DNA from: Candidatus Stramentimicrobium fermentans | GTDB lineage: Bacteria; Atribacterota; Phoenicimicrobiia; Phoenicimicrobiales; Stramentimicrobiaceae | Assembly (NCBI GenBank): GCA_012520575.1 | Contig: JAAYOB010000007.1 | Span: forward strand, 65,820-129,819 | Reading direction: 5' to 3' | Length of the DNA stretch: 64,000 bases | Shown: positions 10,344-19,227 of the stretch, one piece after another | Numbering within the stretch: the stretch's first letter is position 1 | Layout: every line of letters starts with the position of its first letter | Notes under the pieces: model-generated | The model's database searches: none | What the model was told of the DNA's origin: nothing | What the model saw: only the letters and a program-made list of their open reading frames with translations | Position numbers and translations under genes: made by a program

Positions 10344-13013
10344 TTATAGTTCGCCCCATTTATATCCACTAGCAAAATTTACCTTTAATGGTATATCTAA
10401 ATGTATGCAATTCTCCATAATCTCTTTAATAATGGCTTGCCTCCTTGCTAGCTCAGATTCGATAATTTCGAAGATTAGCTCATCATGAATCTGTAAAATT
10501 AAGCCGCTATCCTGATTCAGTTCTTCCATTTTAGAGTCTATACCAATCATGGCTATTTTTATTAAATCTGCCGCGGTCCCCTGTATGGGAGCATTGATAG
10601 CGATGCGTTCAAAAAATTCTCTGATTGACTTATTAGGACTATCAATTCCTTCTAAATACCTGATCCGATTAAACACGGTCTTCACATATTTCTTTTTTCG
10701 GGCAATCGTAATCTGTTCATCTACATATTCTTTAACCCTGTGATATCTTTGAAAATAAGCAGTAATATAGGTTTCGGCATCTTCCCTGCTTATTCCCAAG
10801 TTAGCCGATAGGCCAAAACTACTCATTCCATAAATAATACCGAAGTTAATAGTTTTAGCAATTCTCCTCATTTCTTCACTAACCAGACTGAGATCGACAT
10901 TAAATAATTGGGCTGCTGTGTAGGCATGAACATCTTGCCCTTGTAAAAATGCCTCCTTCAGATTTTCGTCTCCAGATAAATGTGCAAGAATTCTAAGCTC
11001 AATTTGAGAATAATCGGCAGATAAAAAAACATTTCCTGCCTCACAAATGAAAGCATCCCTGATGGCACGTCCCAATTCAGTTCTGACCGGTATATTCTGT
11101 AAATTAGGATTATTGCTGCTCAGCCTGCCTGTTGAAGTACCTGTTTGATTAAAACAGGTGTGAACTCTTCCGGTTTGAGGACTAATCAATTGTGGTAATT
11201 TGTCAATGTAGGTATTTTTTAATTTTTCTAATTCTCGGTAATCCAATATCTTGGCGACTACCTCATGTTTTTCCGATAATTCTGAGAGAACACGGGCATC
11301 TGTGGAATAACCGGTTTTAGTCTTTTTAATAGGAGGTAGTTTCAATTTTTCAAATAAAATTCGGCTTAACTGCTTTGGTGAATTCAGATTGAACTCTTCT
11401 CCCGCGAAATTAAATATTTCTATCCTAATTTGGGCAATTTTATGAGAAAATTGTTGGGACATCTTCTTTAAAAAAACATTGTCCAGCTTAATTCCTCTCT
11501 TTTCCATCTGATAAAGGACTTTAATAAGTGGAAGTTCGACTTCAAGGTATAATTCAAGTAGATTTTTTGCTGAGAGTTGCTGCCATAATGCCTGTTTTAA
11601 AGATGGTAAAGATTTAACCTTAGCACAAAGTTCTTCTTCCCAACCGGCAATATTTTTATCCTGTTTACCTTCTCTTTCCTGATAGTTGCTATCAGGTAGA
11701 TATTCTCTTAGCAGACTTGCTAAGGGGTAATCCTGCCGGGAGGGATTCAATAAATAAGAGGCTATCATGGTATCAAAACAAGGAAGGTAGAAAAAATTTA
11801 AATCTTTAAAGAGATATTTGCCTGAACTCTTTAGGTCAAAACCAATCTTTTCAATTTTTTCATCTTGAAAAAGTTCTTTTAACTTTTTTGATAATATTTC
11901 CTCAGAAAGGCCGTTGTTGTCTAATAGACTACCACAAGTATTGTATCTCACCAAAAACACTTCGTCTGAAAGGGCAAAGGTAATTCCCTGCATTGTTTTA
12001 TTGGTAGGCGATTGGTTTATTTGCGCCAACCAAGAAAAAGTTCCTACAGATTTAATCTTTTTATACAAATCCAATAGTTGTCCCTCTGTAGTAATTTCCC
12101 GAAATTCAATGCTCTTCTTTTTAATCTCTTGATTACTCTTTTTCAAAGGAGGGAGCTTTTCTAATAGTTTTTTAAATTCGTATTTTTGATATAATTCCCT
12201 TAATTGCTCCTGGTCCGGGCCCAAATAAGCTATCTCATTCAATCTTAAATCAAGGTCAACATCTTTGTTAATCACAGCCAATTCTTTACTCAAGCGAGCC
12301 TGATTTTCGTGCTGCTCAATCCTCTTTTTAATAGATTTATTCTCTATTTTTGATAAATTATTAATTATTTCCTCCAAGCTGCCATACTGTTGTATTAGCT
12401 TTTGGGCTGTTTTTACTCCGATGCCGGGAACACCGGGTATATTATCAGAGGAGTCACCTTTTAAGCCTATATAATCAGGAATCAATACCGGCGGAAATCC
12501 TAACATTTCCTCAATATTTGCTAAACCACGCTGTTCAACTTGGGTAAACCCTTTCTGCATTAAAAAAATCTCAGTATCTGTATCTGCCAGCTGCAATAAA
12601 TCACGGTCACCGGTAACAATTACTGGTTTATATTCACTATCTTTTATCTTATGGACAATAGTACCGATAATGTCATCAGCTTCATATCCTTCAATTGCAA
12701 AAGATAGTATATTAAAATTTTTTACAATCTCTTTAATAATGGGAACCTGTTCAATTAATTCTGTCGGCATCTTTTCTCTCTGAGCTTTATATTGCTGGTA
12801 AAGTTGGTGCCGGAAGGTGGGTTTTGGTGTATCAAAGGCAATAATGAGGCCATCCGGTTTTTGTTCTTCTAATAATTTTAGCAACAGCAGAGTGAAGCCA
12901 TAGGCAGCATTGATAAGCCGACCTTGGGAGGTTGTTAATTTAGGTAAGGCAAAAAAAGCTCGATAGATTAAACCCTGCCCATCTATTAAAAATAGTCTTT
13001 TAGTTTTTTCCAT
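10344..13013 (-). CDS. polA: DNA polymerase I (proofreading domain lacks catalytic acids)
   Basis: 889 residues. The N-terminal 5'-3' flap nuclease (about 1-290) has the acidic clusters F-L-I-D-G-Q-G, E-A-D-D-I-I-G-T and T-G-D-R-D-L-L-Q. The C-terminal polymerase has A-D-Y-S-Q-I-E-L-R-I-L (palm motif A), the O-helix R-R-I-A-K-T-I-N-F-G-I-I-Y-G and Q-I-H-D-E-L-I-F-E (motif C). The middle 3'-5' exonuclease domain (about 305-490) is present in length but the usual D-x-E of motif Exo I is replaced (G-T-F-S-W-L-A), so proofreading is probably absent, as in Taq and Bst Pol I. It fills repair gaps, here encoded upstream of the uvr genes, and removes RNA primers. Confidence 0.97.
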   Translation of the reverse strand: MEKTKRLFLIDGQGLIYRAFFALPKLTTSQGRLINAAYGFTLLLLKLLEEQKPDGLIIAFDTPKPTFRHQLYQQYKAQREKMPTELIEQVPIIKEIVKNFNILSFAIEGYEADDIIGTIVHKIKDSEYKPVIVTGDRDLLQLADTDTEIFLMQKGFTQVEQRGLANIEEMLGFPPVLIPDYIGLKGDSSDNIPGVPGIGVKTAQKLIQQYGSLEEIINNLSKIENKSIKKRIEQHENQARLSKELAVINKDVDLDLRLNEIAYLGPDQEQLRELYQKYEFKKLLEKLPPLKKSNQEIKKKSIEFREITTEGQLLDLYKKIKSVGTFSWLAQINQSPTNKTMQGITFALSDEVFLVRYNTCGSLLDNNGLSEEILSKKLKELFQDEKIEKIGFDLKSSGKYLFKDLNFFYLPCFDTMIASYLLNPSRQDYPLASLLREYLPDSNYQEREGKQDKNIAGWEEELCAKVKSLPSLKQALWQQLSAKNLLELYLEVELPLIKVLYQMEKRGIKLDNVFLKKMSQQFSHKIAQIRIEIFNFAGEEFNLNSPKQLSRILFEKLKLPPIKKTKTGYSTDARVLSELSEKHEVVAKILDYRELEKLKNTYIDKLPQLISPQTGRVHTCFNQTGTSTGRLSSNNPNLQNIPVRTELGRAIRDAFICEAGNVFLSADYSQIELRILAHLSGDENLKEAFLQGQDVHAYTAAQLFNVDLSLVSEEMRRIAKTINFGIIYGMSSFGLSANLGISREDAETYITAYFQRYHRVKEYVDEQITIARKKKYVKTVFNRIRYLEGIDSPNKSIREFFERIAINAPIQGTAADLIKIAMIGIDSKMEELNQDSGLILQIHDELIFEIIESELARRQAIIKEIMENCIHLDIPLKVNFASGYKWGEL

Positions 13014-13097
13014 TATTCATAACACTCTTTTATTAAATAAATTTTTACGATTGATTCAGAACTTGGGGGAACAATCCGGCAAATAACTGGTGAGCAA

Positions 13098-13126
13098 CTT
13101 GACATTAGTATCGGTCTAATCTATAA
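13098..13126 (+). promoter_or_regulatory. Consensus sigma-70 promoter of tRNA-Leu
   Basis: A perfect TTGACA (13098-13103) and a perfect TATAAT (13121-13126) are separated by 17 bases and lie 21 bases before the tRNA 5' end. Confidence 0.85.
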
Positions 13127-13147
13127 TTTTTAAGAATCTTTCTTTAT

Positions 13148-13236
13148 GCCGGAGTGGCGAAATTGGTAGACGCACTGGACTCAAAATCCAGCGAGCCTCA
13201 CAGCTCATGTCGGTTCGACTCCGACCTTCGGCACCA
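13148..13236 (+). tRNA. tRNA-Leu (anticodon CAA)
   Basis: 89 bases including an encoded CCA. The acceptor arms GCCGGAG/CTTCGGC pair, the anticodon stem CTGGA/TCCAG encloses the loop CTCAAAA (anticodon CAA, reads UUG), a long variable arm typical of class II tRNAs follows, and the T arm has GGTTCGACTCC. It has its own consensus promoter and converges on dnaE, whose stop is 13 bases away. Confidence 0.95.
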
Positions 13237-13248
13237 TCATTAAGTCCC

Positions 13249-16200
13249 TCAATATTTTCCACTTTGATACCATATTTCAGCTGAGGGTAAAAATTCCTGA
13301 ATTTCCCGAATCAACTTATCATTATAGGCAATGCTTATTTGTTCACTAACCTGCTGTCGATATGTTTTTAGTCCAACTTTAAAATACAAAATTATACCGT
13401 TTTTTCCGGGATATTTTTGAAATATCTCTTTTAAATCTATTAGTTTTTCCGGACTCAGTTCGGTAATATCCACCTTAATATTAAGATTTCTATTGTTATT
13501 ACTCTTTTTCTTTTCCTTTGTATCAGCGTTTTTCCGATTATCGTAGTCATGAATAGAGTAAATCGCTTCTGCCAGTAGTTTTATGTTGACCTCCATGGCA
13601 TCCAAACGACCCTCAACAATGACAATACTCTCATTAGTAAGAACTTCTTTGCATTCTTCAAATATTTTAGGGAAAACAACAACCTCCACAGTTCCGAATA
13701 AATCTTCTAAGGAGAAGTAAGCCATTGCATTCCCATTTTTAGTAGTCTTCTTTTTGATATTGGTAACTACACCACCCAGGATTACATGGCTCTTGTCGGA
13801 AAAGTCTTCCAGATGAGCGGAATCGGTATTGGTAATCTCAGCTAACCTATCATGATAATCATCTAAGGGATGGTGCGTAAGATAAAAACCGAGGGTTTCT
13901 TTCTCCATAGTGAGCAGTTCTTGCCTGGTAAATTCTTGTACTGTGGACATATCGGGAAAACCCTGAAAATTGTCGAGCAACCTTTCATTTTTTATCACAA
14001 AGAGACTAGCCTGTCCATTCCTCTTTTCTCTTTGTTGGTCCTGAGCTATTTGTATGGATTTATCTAATACTGCCAGTAATTGAGCCCTAGAGGTTTTAAG
14101 TGAATCAAAAGCGCCACACTTTATTAAACTCTCTATCACCCTCCTGTTCATAGACCTTAAATCTACTCTCTGACAAAAATCGAGTAAAGAAGAGAATGAT
14201 CCGCCTTCCTCTCTCTCTTTAATGATATTTTCTACTGCTACTCTCCCTACGTTTTTAACGGCAGCCAATCCAAATCGTATAGTCTTATCATCTACTACTG
14301 TAAAATCAATCAAACTTTCATTGATATCGGGCGGCAGTATCTTCAATCCCATATTCTGGCATTCTTTAATATATTTCACAACCTTATCAGTATTTTGCAT
14401 AATACTGGTAAGCAGAGCAGCCATAAATTCCACCGGATAATGCGCCTTCAGATAGGCGGTCTGATAAGATAGGAAAGCATAAGAAACACTGTGGGATTTA
14501 TTAAATCCATACCCTGCAAAATAAGCGATAAGGTCATAGATCTCCTCTGCAGTCTTTTTGTCAATTCCATTTTTTACAGAACCCTCAATAAACTGTTTTT
14601 GCTGCTTTTTCATTACCTCTTTTATCTTCTTACCCATAGCTTTTCTTAGGATATCTGCCTGCCCTAAGGAATAACCTGCCAACTGACTGGCAATCTGCAT
14701 AACCTGCTCCTGGTAGACTATTACCCCATAAGTATCTCTGAGTATGGGCTCCAGTTTGGGATGCAAATATTTAATCTCTACTTTACCTTTTTTCCTATTG
14801 ATAAAATCATCAATCATTCCGCTGCCCAATGGTCCCGGCCTAAACAGTGCTAAGAGGGCGGTAATGTCTTCAATGCTTTCTGCTTCCATTCTTTTTACCA
14901 GATCTACCATTCCGGAACTTTCTAATTGGAAAATACCACAACATTCTCCCTTAGCCAATAGTTCATAGACTTTCGGGTCATCTAAGGGAACTTTGTCTAT
15001 ATCAATCGTCTCTCCTTTGGTTTTACTAATAATATTTAAGGTATTGTAGATTACAGAAAGTGTTCTCAATCCTAAAAAGTCCATCTTTAATAATCCCAAG
15101 GGCTCTAAATCTTCCGCTATATATTGTGTTGATATTTCCCCTTCACTGGTTAACTGGAGGGGAACAAAATCGGTCAACGGTTCTCGGGAAAGAACAACTC
15201 CTGCAGCATGAGTGGAGGCATGACGGGATAAGCCTTCTAATTTAGATGAGATTTCAATCATCTTCCTGACAGTAGGCTCATTTTCCATCCTATTCTTCAA
15301 ATCCGGCTCCATCTGTAAAGCCTTCTCTATAGTCATATTGGGCTCGAAGGGAATCATTTTAGCAATCTTATCTACCTGACTATAAGGGACCCCCAGGGCT
15401 CTACCCACATCTCTAATTACTGCCCTAGCCGCCATGGTTCCAAAGGTAATTATCTGGGAAACTTTATCACGTCCATACTTTTTACTAACATATTCAATTA
15501 CTTCTCCTCTTCCTTCAATGCTAAAATCAATATCAAAATCCGGCATACTGATTCGTTCCGGGTTTAGAAACCTTTCAAAGAGTAGATTATAATCTAAGGG
15601 ATTAATGTTGGTAATGTTGAGGCAATAAGCTATTAAGCTACCGGCAGCCGAACCTCTTCCGGGCCCAACCATAATATTATGTTTTTTGGCAAAATCAACA
15701 AAATCCCAAACGATCAAGAAATAGGTAGCAAAACCCATCTTTTCGATTACTGCTAACTCGTAATCCAAACGTTCCTTCACTTCAGCGTCCACATGTTTAA
15801 ATTTATTTAAAGCCCCCTCATAGCACAATTGTTTTAAATAATCTTGGTCTGTAAGGTTGTTCGGTACATTGAAGTCAGGAAGATGAGCATTGCGAAATTC
15901 AATTTCCAGATTGCATTCATCGGCAATCTTGAGTGTATTTTCCAGTGCCTCAGGAACGTCCGCAAAATGTTGCAGCATCTCTTCCTGGGTATTAAAATAG
16001 AATTCATTGGTACTAAACTTCATCCTATCCGGGTCATCTAGATTGGTGGCAGTCTGAATACATAATAGGATATCATGTGCTTCAGAATCTTCTTTATTAA
16101 TATAGTGCACATCATTGGTAGCAACTAAAGGAATCCCGAGAGTTTTACTCAGTTCGATTAATTCCTGATTAACCTTAAGCTGTTCAGGCATGGTATTGTT

Positions 16201-16737
16201 TTGCAGCTCTAAATAAAAATTACCCTCACCGAATATTTCTTGATAATTCAGTGCCAATTTCTGAGCTTCTGTAAAACTGTTCTGTAATATGAGACGTGGA
16301 ATCTCCCCTTGCAGGCAGGCGGATAGTCCTATGAGTCCTTCACTATACTCTTTAAGTATCTCCTTATCAATCCTAGGCTTGTAGTAGAAGCCTTCCAAAA
16401 ATGATTTAGTAACCAATTGAATGAGATTTTGATAACCGATCTTATTTTTCACCAGAAGAATTAGATGGCTGGGCGTTTCTTTCTTACCATAGGATTTATC
16501 CTTCCTGCTGTTAGGAGCAAGATAAACTTCACAACCAATTATAGGTTTGATACCCTGGGCTACCGCTTCTTTGTAAAACTGGATAACTCCATACATAACC
16601 CCATGATCAGTCAAAGCTAGAGCAGGCATATTGTTTTCTTTAGCTTTATTGATTAATTCTTTGATACGGCAAGCCCCGTCGAGCAGGCTATACTCGGAAT
16701 GAACGTGGAGATGAACAAATCCTTGTTTTTTTGACAT
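13249..16737 (-). CDS. dnaE: DNA polymerase III alpha subunit
   Basis: 1162 residues, the DnaE1-type replicative polymerase. The N-terminal PHP domain starts H-L-H-V-H-S-E-Y-S-L-L-D-G-A (about 8-21). The C-family palm contains P-D-F-D-I-D-F-S with the catalytic aspartates, and G-P-G-R-G-S-A-A-G-S is intact. The finger region, helix-hairpin-helix and a C-terminal OB-fold (about 980-1050, V-I-L-G-G-V-V-T) can be followed. No 3'-5' exonuclease domain is inserted, so it is DnaE and not PolC. It starts at ATG 16737, 44 bases after pfk. Confidence 0.97.
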   Translation of the reverse strand: MSKKQGFVHLHVHSEYSLLDGACRIKELINKAKENNMPALALTDHGVMYGVIQFYKEAVAQGIKPIIGCEVYLAPNSRKDKSYGKKETPSHLILLVKNKIGYQNLIQLVTKSFLEGFYYKPRIDKEILKEYSEGLIGLSACLQGEIPRLILQNSFTEAQKLALNYQEIFGEGNFYLELQNNTMPEQLKVNQELIELSKTLGIPLVATNDVHYINKEDSEAHDILLCIQTATNLDDPDRMKFSTNEFYFNTQEEMLQHFADVPEALENTLKIADECNLEIEFRNAHLPDFNVPNNLTDQDYLKQLCYEGALNKFKHVDAEVKERLDYELAVIEKMGFATYFLIVWDFVDFAKKHNIMVGPGRGSAAGSLIAYCLNITNINPLDYNLLFERFLNPERISMPDFDIDFSIEGRGEVIEYVSKKYGRDKVSQIITFGTMAARAVIRDVGRALGVPYSQVDKIAKMIPFEPNMTIEKALQMEPDLKNRMENEPTVRKMIEISSKLEGLSRHASTHAAGVVLSREPLTDFVPLQLTSEGEISTQYIAEDLEPLGLLKMDFLGLRTLSVIYNTLNIISKTKGETIDIDKVPLDDPKVYELLAKGECCGIFQLESSGMVDLVKRMEAESIEDITALLALFRPGPLGSGMIDDFINRKKGKVEIKYLHPKLEPILRDTYGVIVYQEQVMQIASQLAGYSLGQADILRKAMGKKIKEVMKKQQKQFIEGSVKNGIDKKTAEEIYDLIAYFAGYGFNKSHSVSYAFLSYQTAYLKAHYPVEFMAALLTSIMQNTDKVVKYIKECQNMGLKILPPDINESLIDFTVVDDKTIRFGLAAVKNVGRVAVENIIKEREEGGSFSSLLDFCQRVDLRSMNRRVIESLIKCGAFDSLKTSRAQLLAVLDKSIQIAQDQQREKRNGQASLFVIKNERLLDNFQGFPDMSTVQEFTRQELLTMEKETLGFYLTHHPLDDYHDRLAEITNTDSAHLEDFSDKSHVILGGVVTNIKKKTTKNGNAMAYFSLEDLFGTVEVVVFPKIFEECKEVLTNESIVIVEGRLDAMEVNIKLLAEAIYSIHDYDNRKNADTKEKKKSNNNRNLNIKVDITELSPEKLIDLKEIFQKYPGKNGIILYFKVGLKTYRQQVSEQISIAYNDKLIREIQEFLPSAEIWYQSGKY

Positions 16738-16781
16738 AATTATTTCTCTCTTCCCAAAAATTACCGGGTTTATTAAAAGAA

Positions 16782-17813
16782 TTACTTAAAAAATATTTTA
16801 GCAAAATCAAGCCACTCTTTATTTACTATTTTAATCTCTTTGGTTGCCTCTTCTAAGGGTACCGAGATAATCTTATCACCATTCATAGCTGCCATCTTAC
16901 CAAAATCTTCTTTTGCTATTAATTCCATGGCTTTAACCCCGGTACGTAAACCTAACATCCGATCAAATACGGTAGGGATACCGCCTCTTTGAATGTGACC
17001 GATAACCGCATGGCGAGTTTCCAGACTGGTTTTCTCACAGATTAAGTCTGCTAAGACTTGCCCAATCTCTCTCTTTCTCAAAATCATATGCCCAAACTGG
17101 TCTAATTCTTCTTTTTCGATACCGATACTCGGTAATTTAATCCCCTCCGATACTACTACCAGGGCATATTTTTTTCGGGCATACACTCGCTGGAGCTGTT
17201 TGCACATCTCCTCGATATCCGGTTCTTCTTCCGGCAGTAATATCCAATCGGCTCCGGAGGCCAATCCGGTATAGAGAGCAACCCAGCCTGCATATCGACC
17301 CATTACCTCCAGTATCATAACCCGATGGTGAGATTTTCCGGTATCCTCTAAACTCTTCATTGCTTCTACTGCTCTCGTAACTGCACTATCAAAACCAAAG
17401 GTGAAATCAGTGGAGGATAGATCGTTATCCATGGTTTTAGGTGCTCCTACTATCTTCACCTTACATTCCTTATATAGTCTAGAGGCAACTCCTAAGGTAT
17501 CTTCTCCACCCATAGCTAAAAGAGCATCAAGACCATAGTTTTTTATGGTACTTATTACTCTTTCTACTCCATTTTCCATTTTAAACGGGTTGGTACGAGA
17601 TGTCCCTAAAATTGTACCGGACTTATCTACTAATTCCTCCACATCCTGCAAGTCAATTTTAACTATATTTCCATCGATCAAGCCTCTCCAGCCATCTTTA
17701 ATACCAAAAACTTCATAATCGAAATCATGGGCTCGATAGACAGCACCACGAATAGCCGGATTGAGCCCGCAGCAATCTCCTCCGCCTGTTAAAATACCAA
17801 CTCTTTTCGACAT
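16782..17813 (-). CDS. 6-phosphofructokinase, probably pyrophosphate-dependent
   Basis: 343 residues of the PfkA superfamily, phosphorylating fructose 6-phosphate. The start G-I-L-T-G-G-G-D-C-C-G-L-N-P is typical. Two residues that decide the phosphate donor are of the PPi type: G-G-E-D places Asp105 where ATP enzymes have Gly (E. coli G104), and P-K-T-M-D-N-D places Lys126 where ATP enzymes have Gly124. So PPi use is likely; a mixed or ATP activity cannot be excluded from sequence, and Glu104 for the usual Asp is unusual. It is 39 bases downstream of fba, so the two make a glycolytic pair, transcribed toward dnaE. Confidence 0.93.
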   Translation of the reverse strand: MSKRVGILTGGGDCCGLNPAIRGAVYRAHDFDYEVFGIKDGWRGLIDGNIVKIDLQDVEELVDKSGTILGTSRTNPFKMENGVERVISTIKNYGLDALLAMGGEDTLGVASRLYKECKVKIVGAPKTMDNDLSSTDFTFGFDSAVTRAVEAMKSLEDTGKSHHRVMILEVMGRYAGWVALYTGLASGADWILLPEEEPDIEEMCKQLQRVYARKKYALVVVSEGIKLPSIGIEKEELDQFGHMILRKREIGQVLADLICEKTSLETRHAVIGHIQRGGIPTVFDRMLGLRTGVKAMELIAKEDFGKMAAMNGDKIISVPLEEATKEIKIVNKEWLDFAKIFFK

Positions 17814-17852
17814 CTTATTCTCTCCCTTATTCTTTACTTTTTTCTACCTAAT

Positions 17853-18719
17853 CTAAACTCTGTTCTGGGAACCTAATACTCTGATACGGTCTCGAATAAC
17901 CTCTTTAGCAGCCTCTTTAGCCACACCCAAAACCTTTCTGGGGTCTATCTCTTGGGGATTTTTGGTTAAGTATTCTTTTGCTGCCCTGGTAAAGGCCATC
18001 CGTATCATAGTATCTATATTTACCTTGCATATTCCGGCTGTTATTCCTTTTCTAACTTCTTCATCGCTTGCTCCCGATGCTCCATGCAATACCAGAGGAA
18101 GACCGGTCAAATTTCTTATTTTTTCAATCCGGGGTATGTCTAATTGAGCTATTGGTTCTTGGCAACCATGTATAGTACCTACAGCTGCGGCCAGTGAATC
18201 AATACCGGTTAATTTGACAAATTTTTCCGCTTCGATAGGATCAGCAAAAAATTCTTTTATCTTCTCCCGAGCTACCCCGGGTTCATCACTGGAATCCATC
18301 TTACCAATCTGGCCTATCTCTGCCTCTACCGGAATACCAACAGCATGTGCCATCTCCACAACTTTTTTGGTTAACATGACATTTTCATCAAAAGGTAAGG
18401 CTGAACCATCGAACATCAAAGAGGTAAATCCGGCCCTCAGACACCTAATGTTTTGTTCGTAATCAGTTCCGTGGTCTAAATGCAAAACTACCGGTATAAA
18501 GGTCCTCTCTGCTAACACTTTCACCATAGCTACAATCATATCCAAACCGGCATACTTAATGGCACCTTGAGAAGCTTGAACTATTACCGGTGCTCTTTCT
18601 TCTTCTGCAGTCTCGATAATAGCCTGTACTATCTCCATGTTATTGGCATTAAAGGCACCAATTGCATATCGGTTTTTTAATGCATCCTGCAATATTTCTT
18701 TACTGTTTACTAATGGCAT
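17853..18719 (-). CDS. fba: Class II fructose-1,6-bisphosphate aldolase
   Basis: 288 residues of the zinc-dependent class II family, which cleaves fructose 1,6-bisphosphate to dihydroxyacetone phosphate and glyceraldehyde 3-phosphate. Zinc-site motifs are visible: L-H-L-D-H-G-T-D-Y (about 79-87), the Glu-rich loop V-E-A-E-I-G-Q-I-G, and V-L-H-G-A-S-G-A-S followed by K-V-N-I-D-T. The related tagatose-bisphosphate aldolases look similar; the glycolytic partner pfk just downstream favours the fructose enzyme. It starts at ATG 18719 with AAAGGAG about 5 bases upstream. A promoter candidate lies about 130 bases upstream. Confidence 0.94.
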   Translation of the reverse strand: MPLVNSKEILQDALKNRYAIGAFNANNMEIVQAIIETAEEERAPVIVQASQGAIKYAGLDMIVAMVKVLAERTFIPVVLHLDHGTDYEQNIRCLRAGFTSLMFDGSALPFDENVMLTKKVVEMAHAVGIPVEAEIGQIGKMDSSDEPGVAREKIKEFFADPIEAEKFVKLTGIDSLAAAVGTIHGCQEPIAQLDIPRIEKIRNLTGLPLVLHGASGASDEEVRKGITAGICKVNIDTMIRMAFTRAAKEYLTKNPQEIDPRKVLGVAKEAAKEVIRDRIRVLGSQNRV

Positions 18720-18845
18720 TCTACTCTCCTTTCTAATGCTAAGTTTAAATTCAGTTTAACTTTTTTGGAAACTATTTAAAGGCGGTCTTGACCATAAGCA
18801 ACTAATCCCAGGAACTAACAAGAAAAATTAATTTGCCGTCATTTT

Positions 18846-18874
18846 ATTATATATTTCTGAAGAATTTATTGCAA
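18846..18874 (-). promoter_or_regulatory. Probable promoter of the fba-pfk unit
   Basis: On the minus strand TTGCAA (18869-18874) and TATAAT (18846-18851) are 17 bases apart, giving a leader of about 120 bases before fba. Confidence 0.5.
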
Positions 18875-19227
18875 TTAACTTTACTATTAACTTTTTTGAG
18901 AGCCTCTTTTTCAGAGACAATACAAATTACTTTGCATAATTCCGGTTGGGGGAACCTGTTTTCGGAAAAGAGTTGTAGACCAACCTTACCTTTTACTATA
19001 GCATATCTTGATACTATTTAAGAAAAAAATTATTACTATCTTCTTATTATTTGATAAGTTCAATTTTAAAGACTCTAACATCTTTAGCGAAAGAGGGTTC
19101 CCGTAGAGTCAAAGAGCTATGGAAAAGAGAAATATGAAATATAGGTGGAAGATAAAACTATTGATAGTAATTATAGGATTCCTATCAAACTATTACCCCA
19201 ACAGAAACGAGATTTTAGTATGCTATA
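18875..19227. other. Intergenic stretch downstream of the RNase H fusion gene
   Basis: Together with the fba leader this makes a gene-free gap of about 500 bases. I see no coding region. A hairpin with arms GACTCTA (19071-19077) and TAGAGTC (19104-19110) could end the upstream transcript on the minus strand, where TTTAAAATT follows, but it is weak. A GGTTGG/CCAACC pair around 18945-18990 is also possible. No known RNA family recognised. Confidence 0.3.

Noticed and set aside
19071-19110. Hairpin as a firm terminator of the fusion gene
   Set aside because: The 7-bp stem has a large loop and only a short T/A tail; kept as a note in the intergenic entry.
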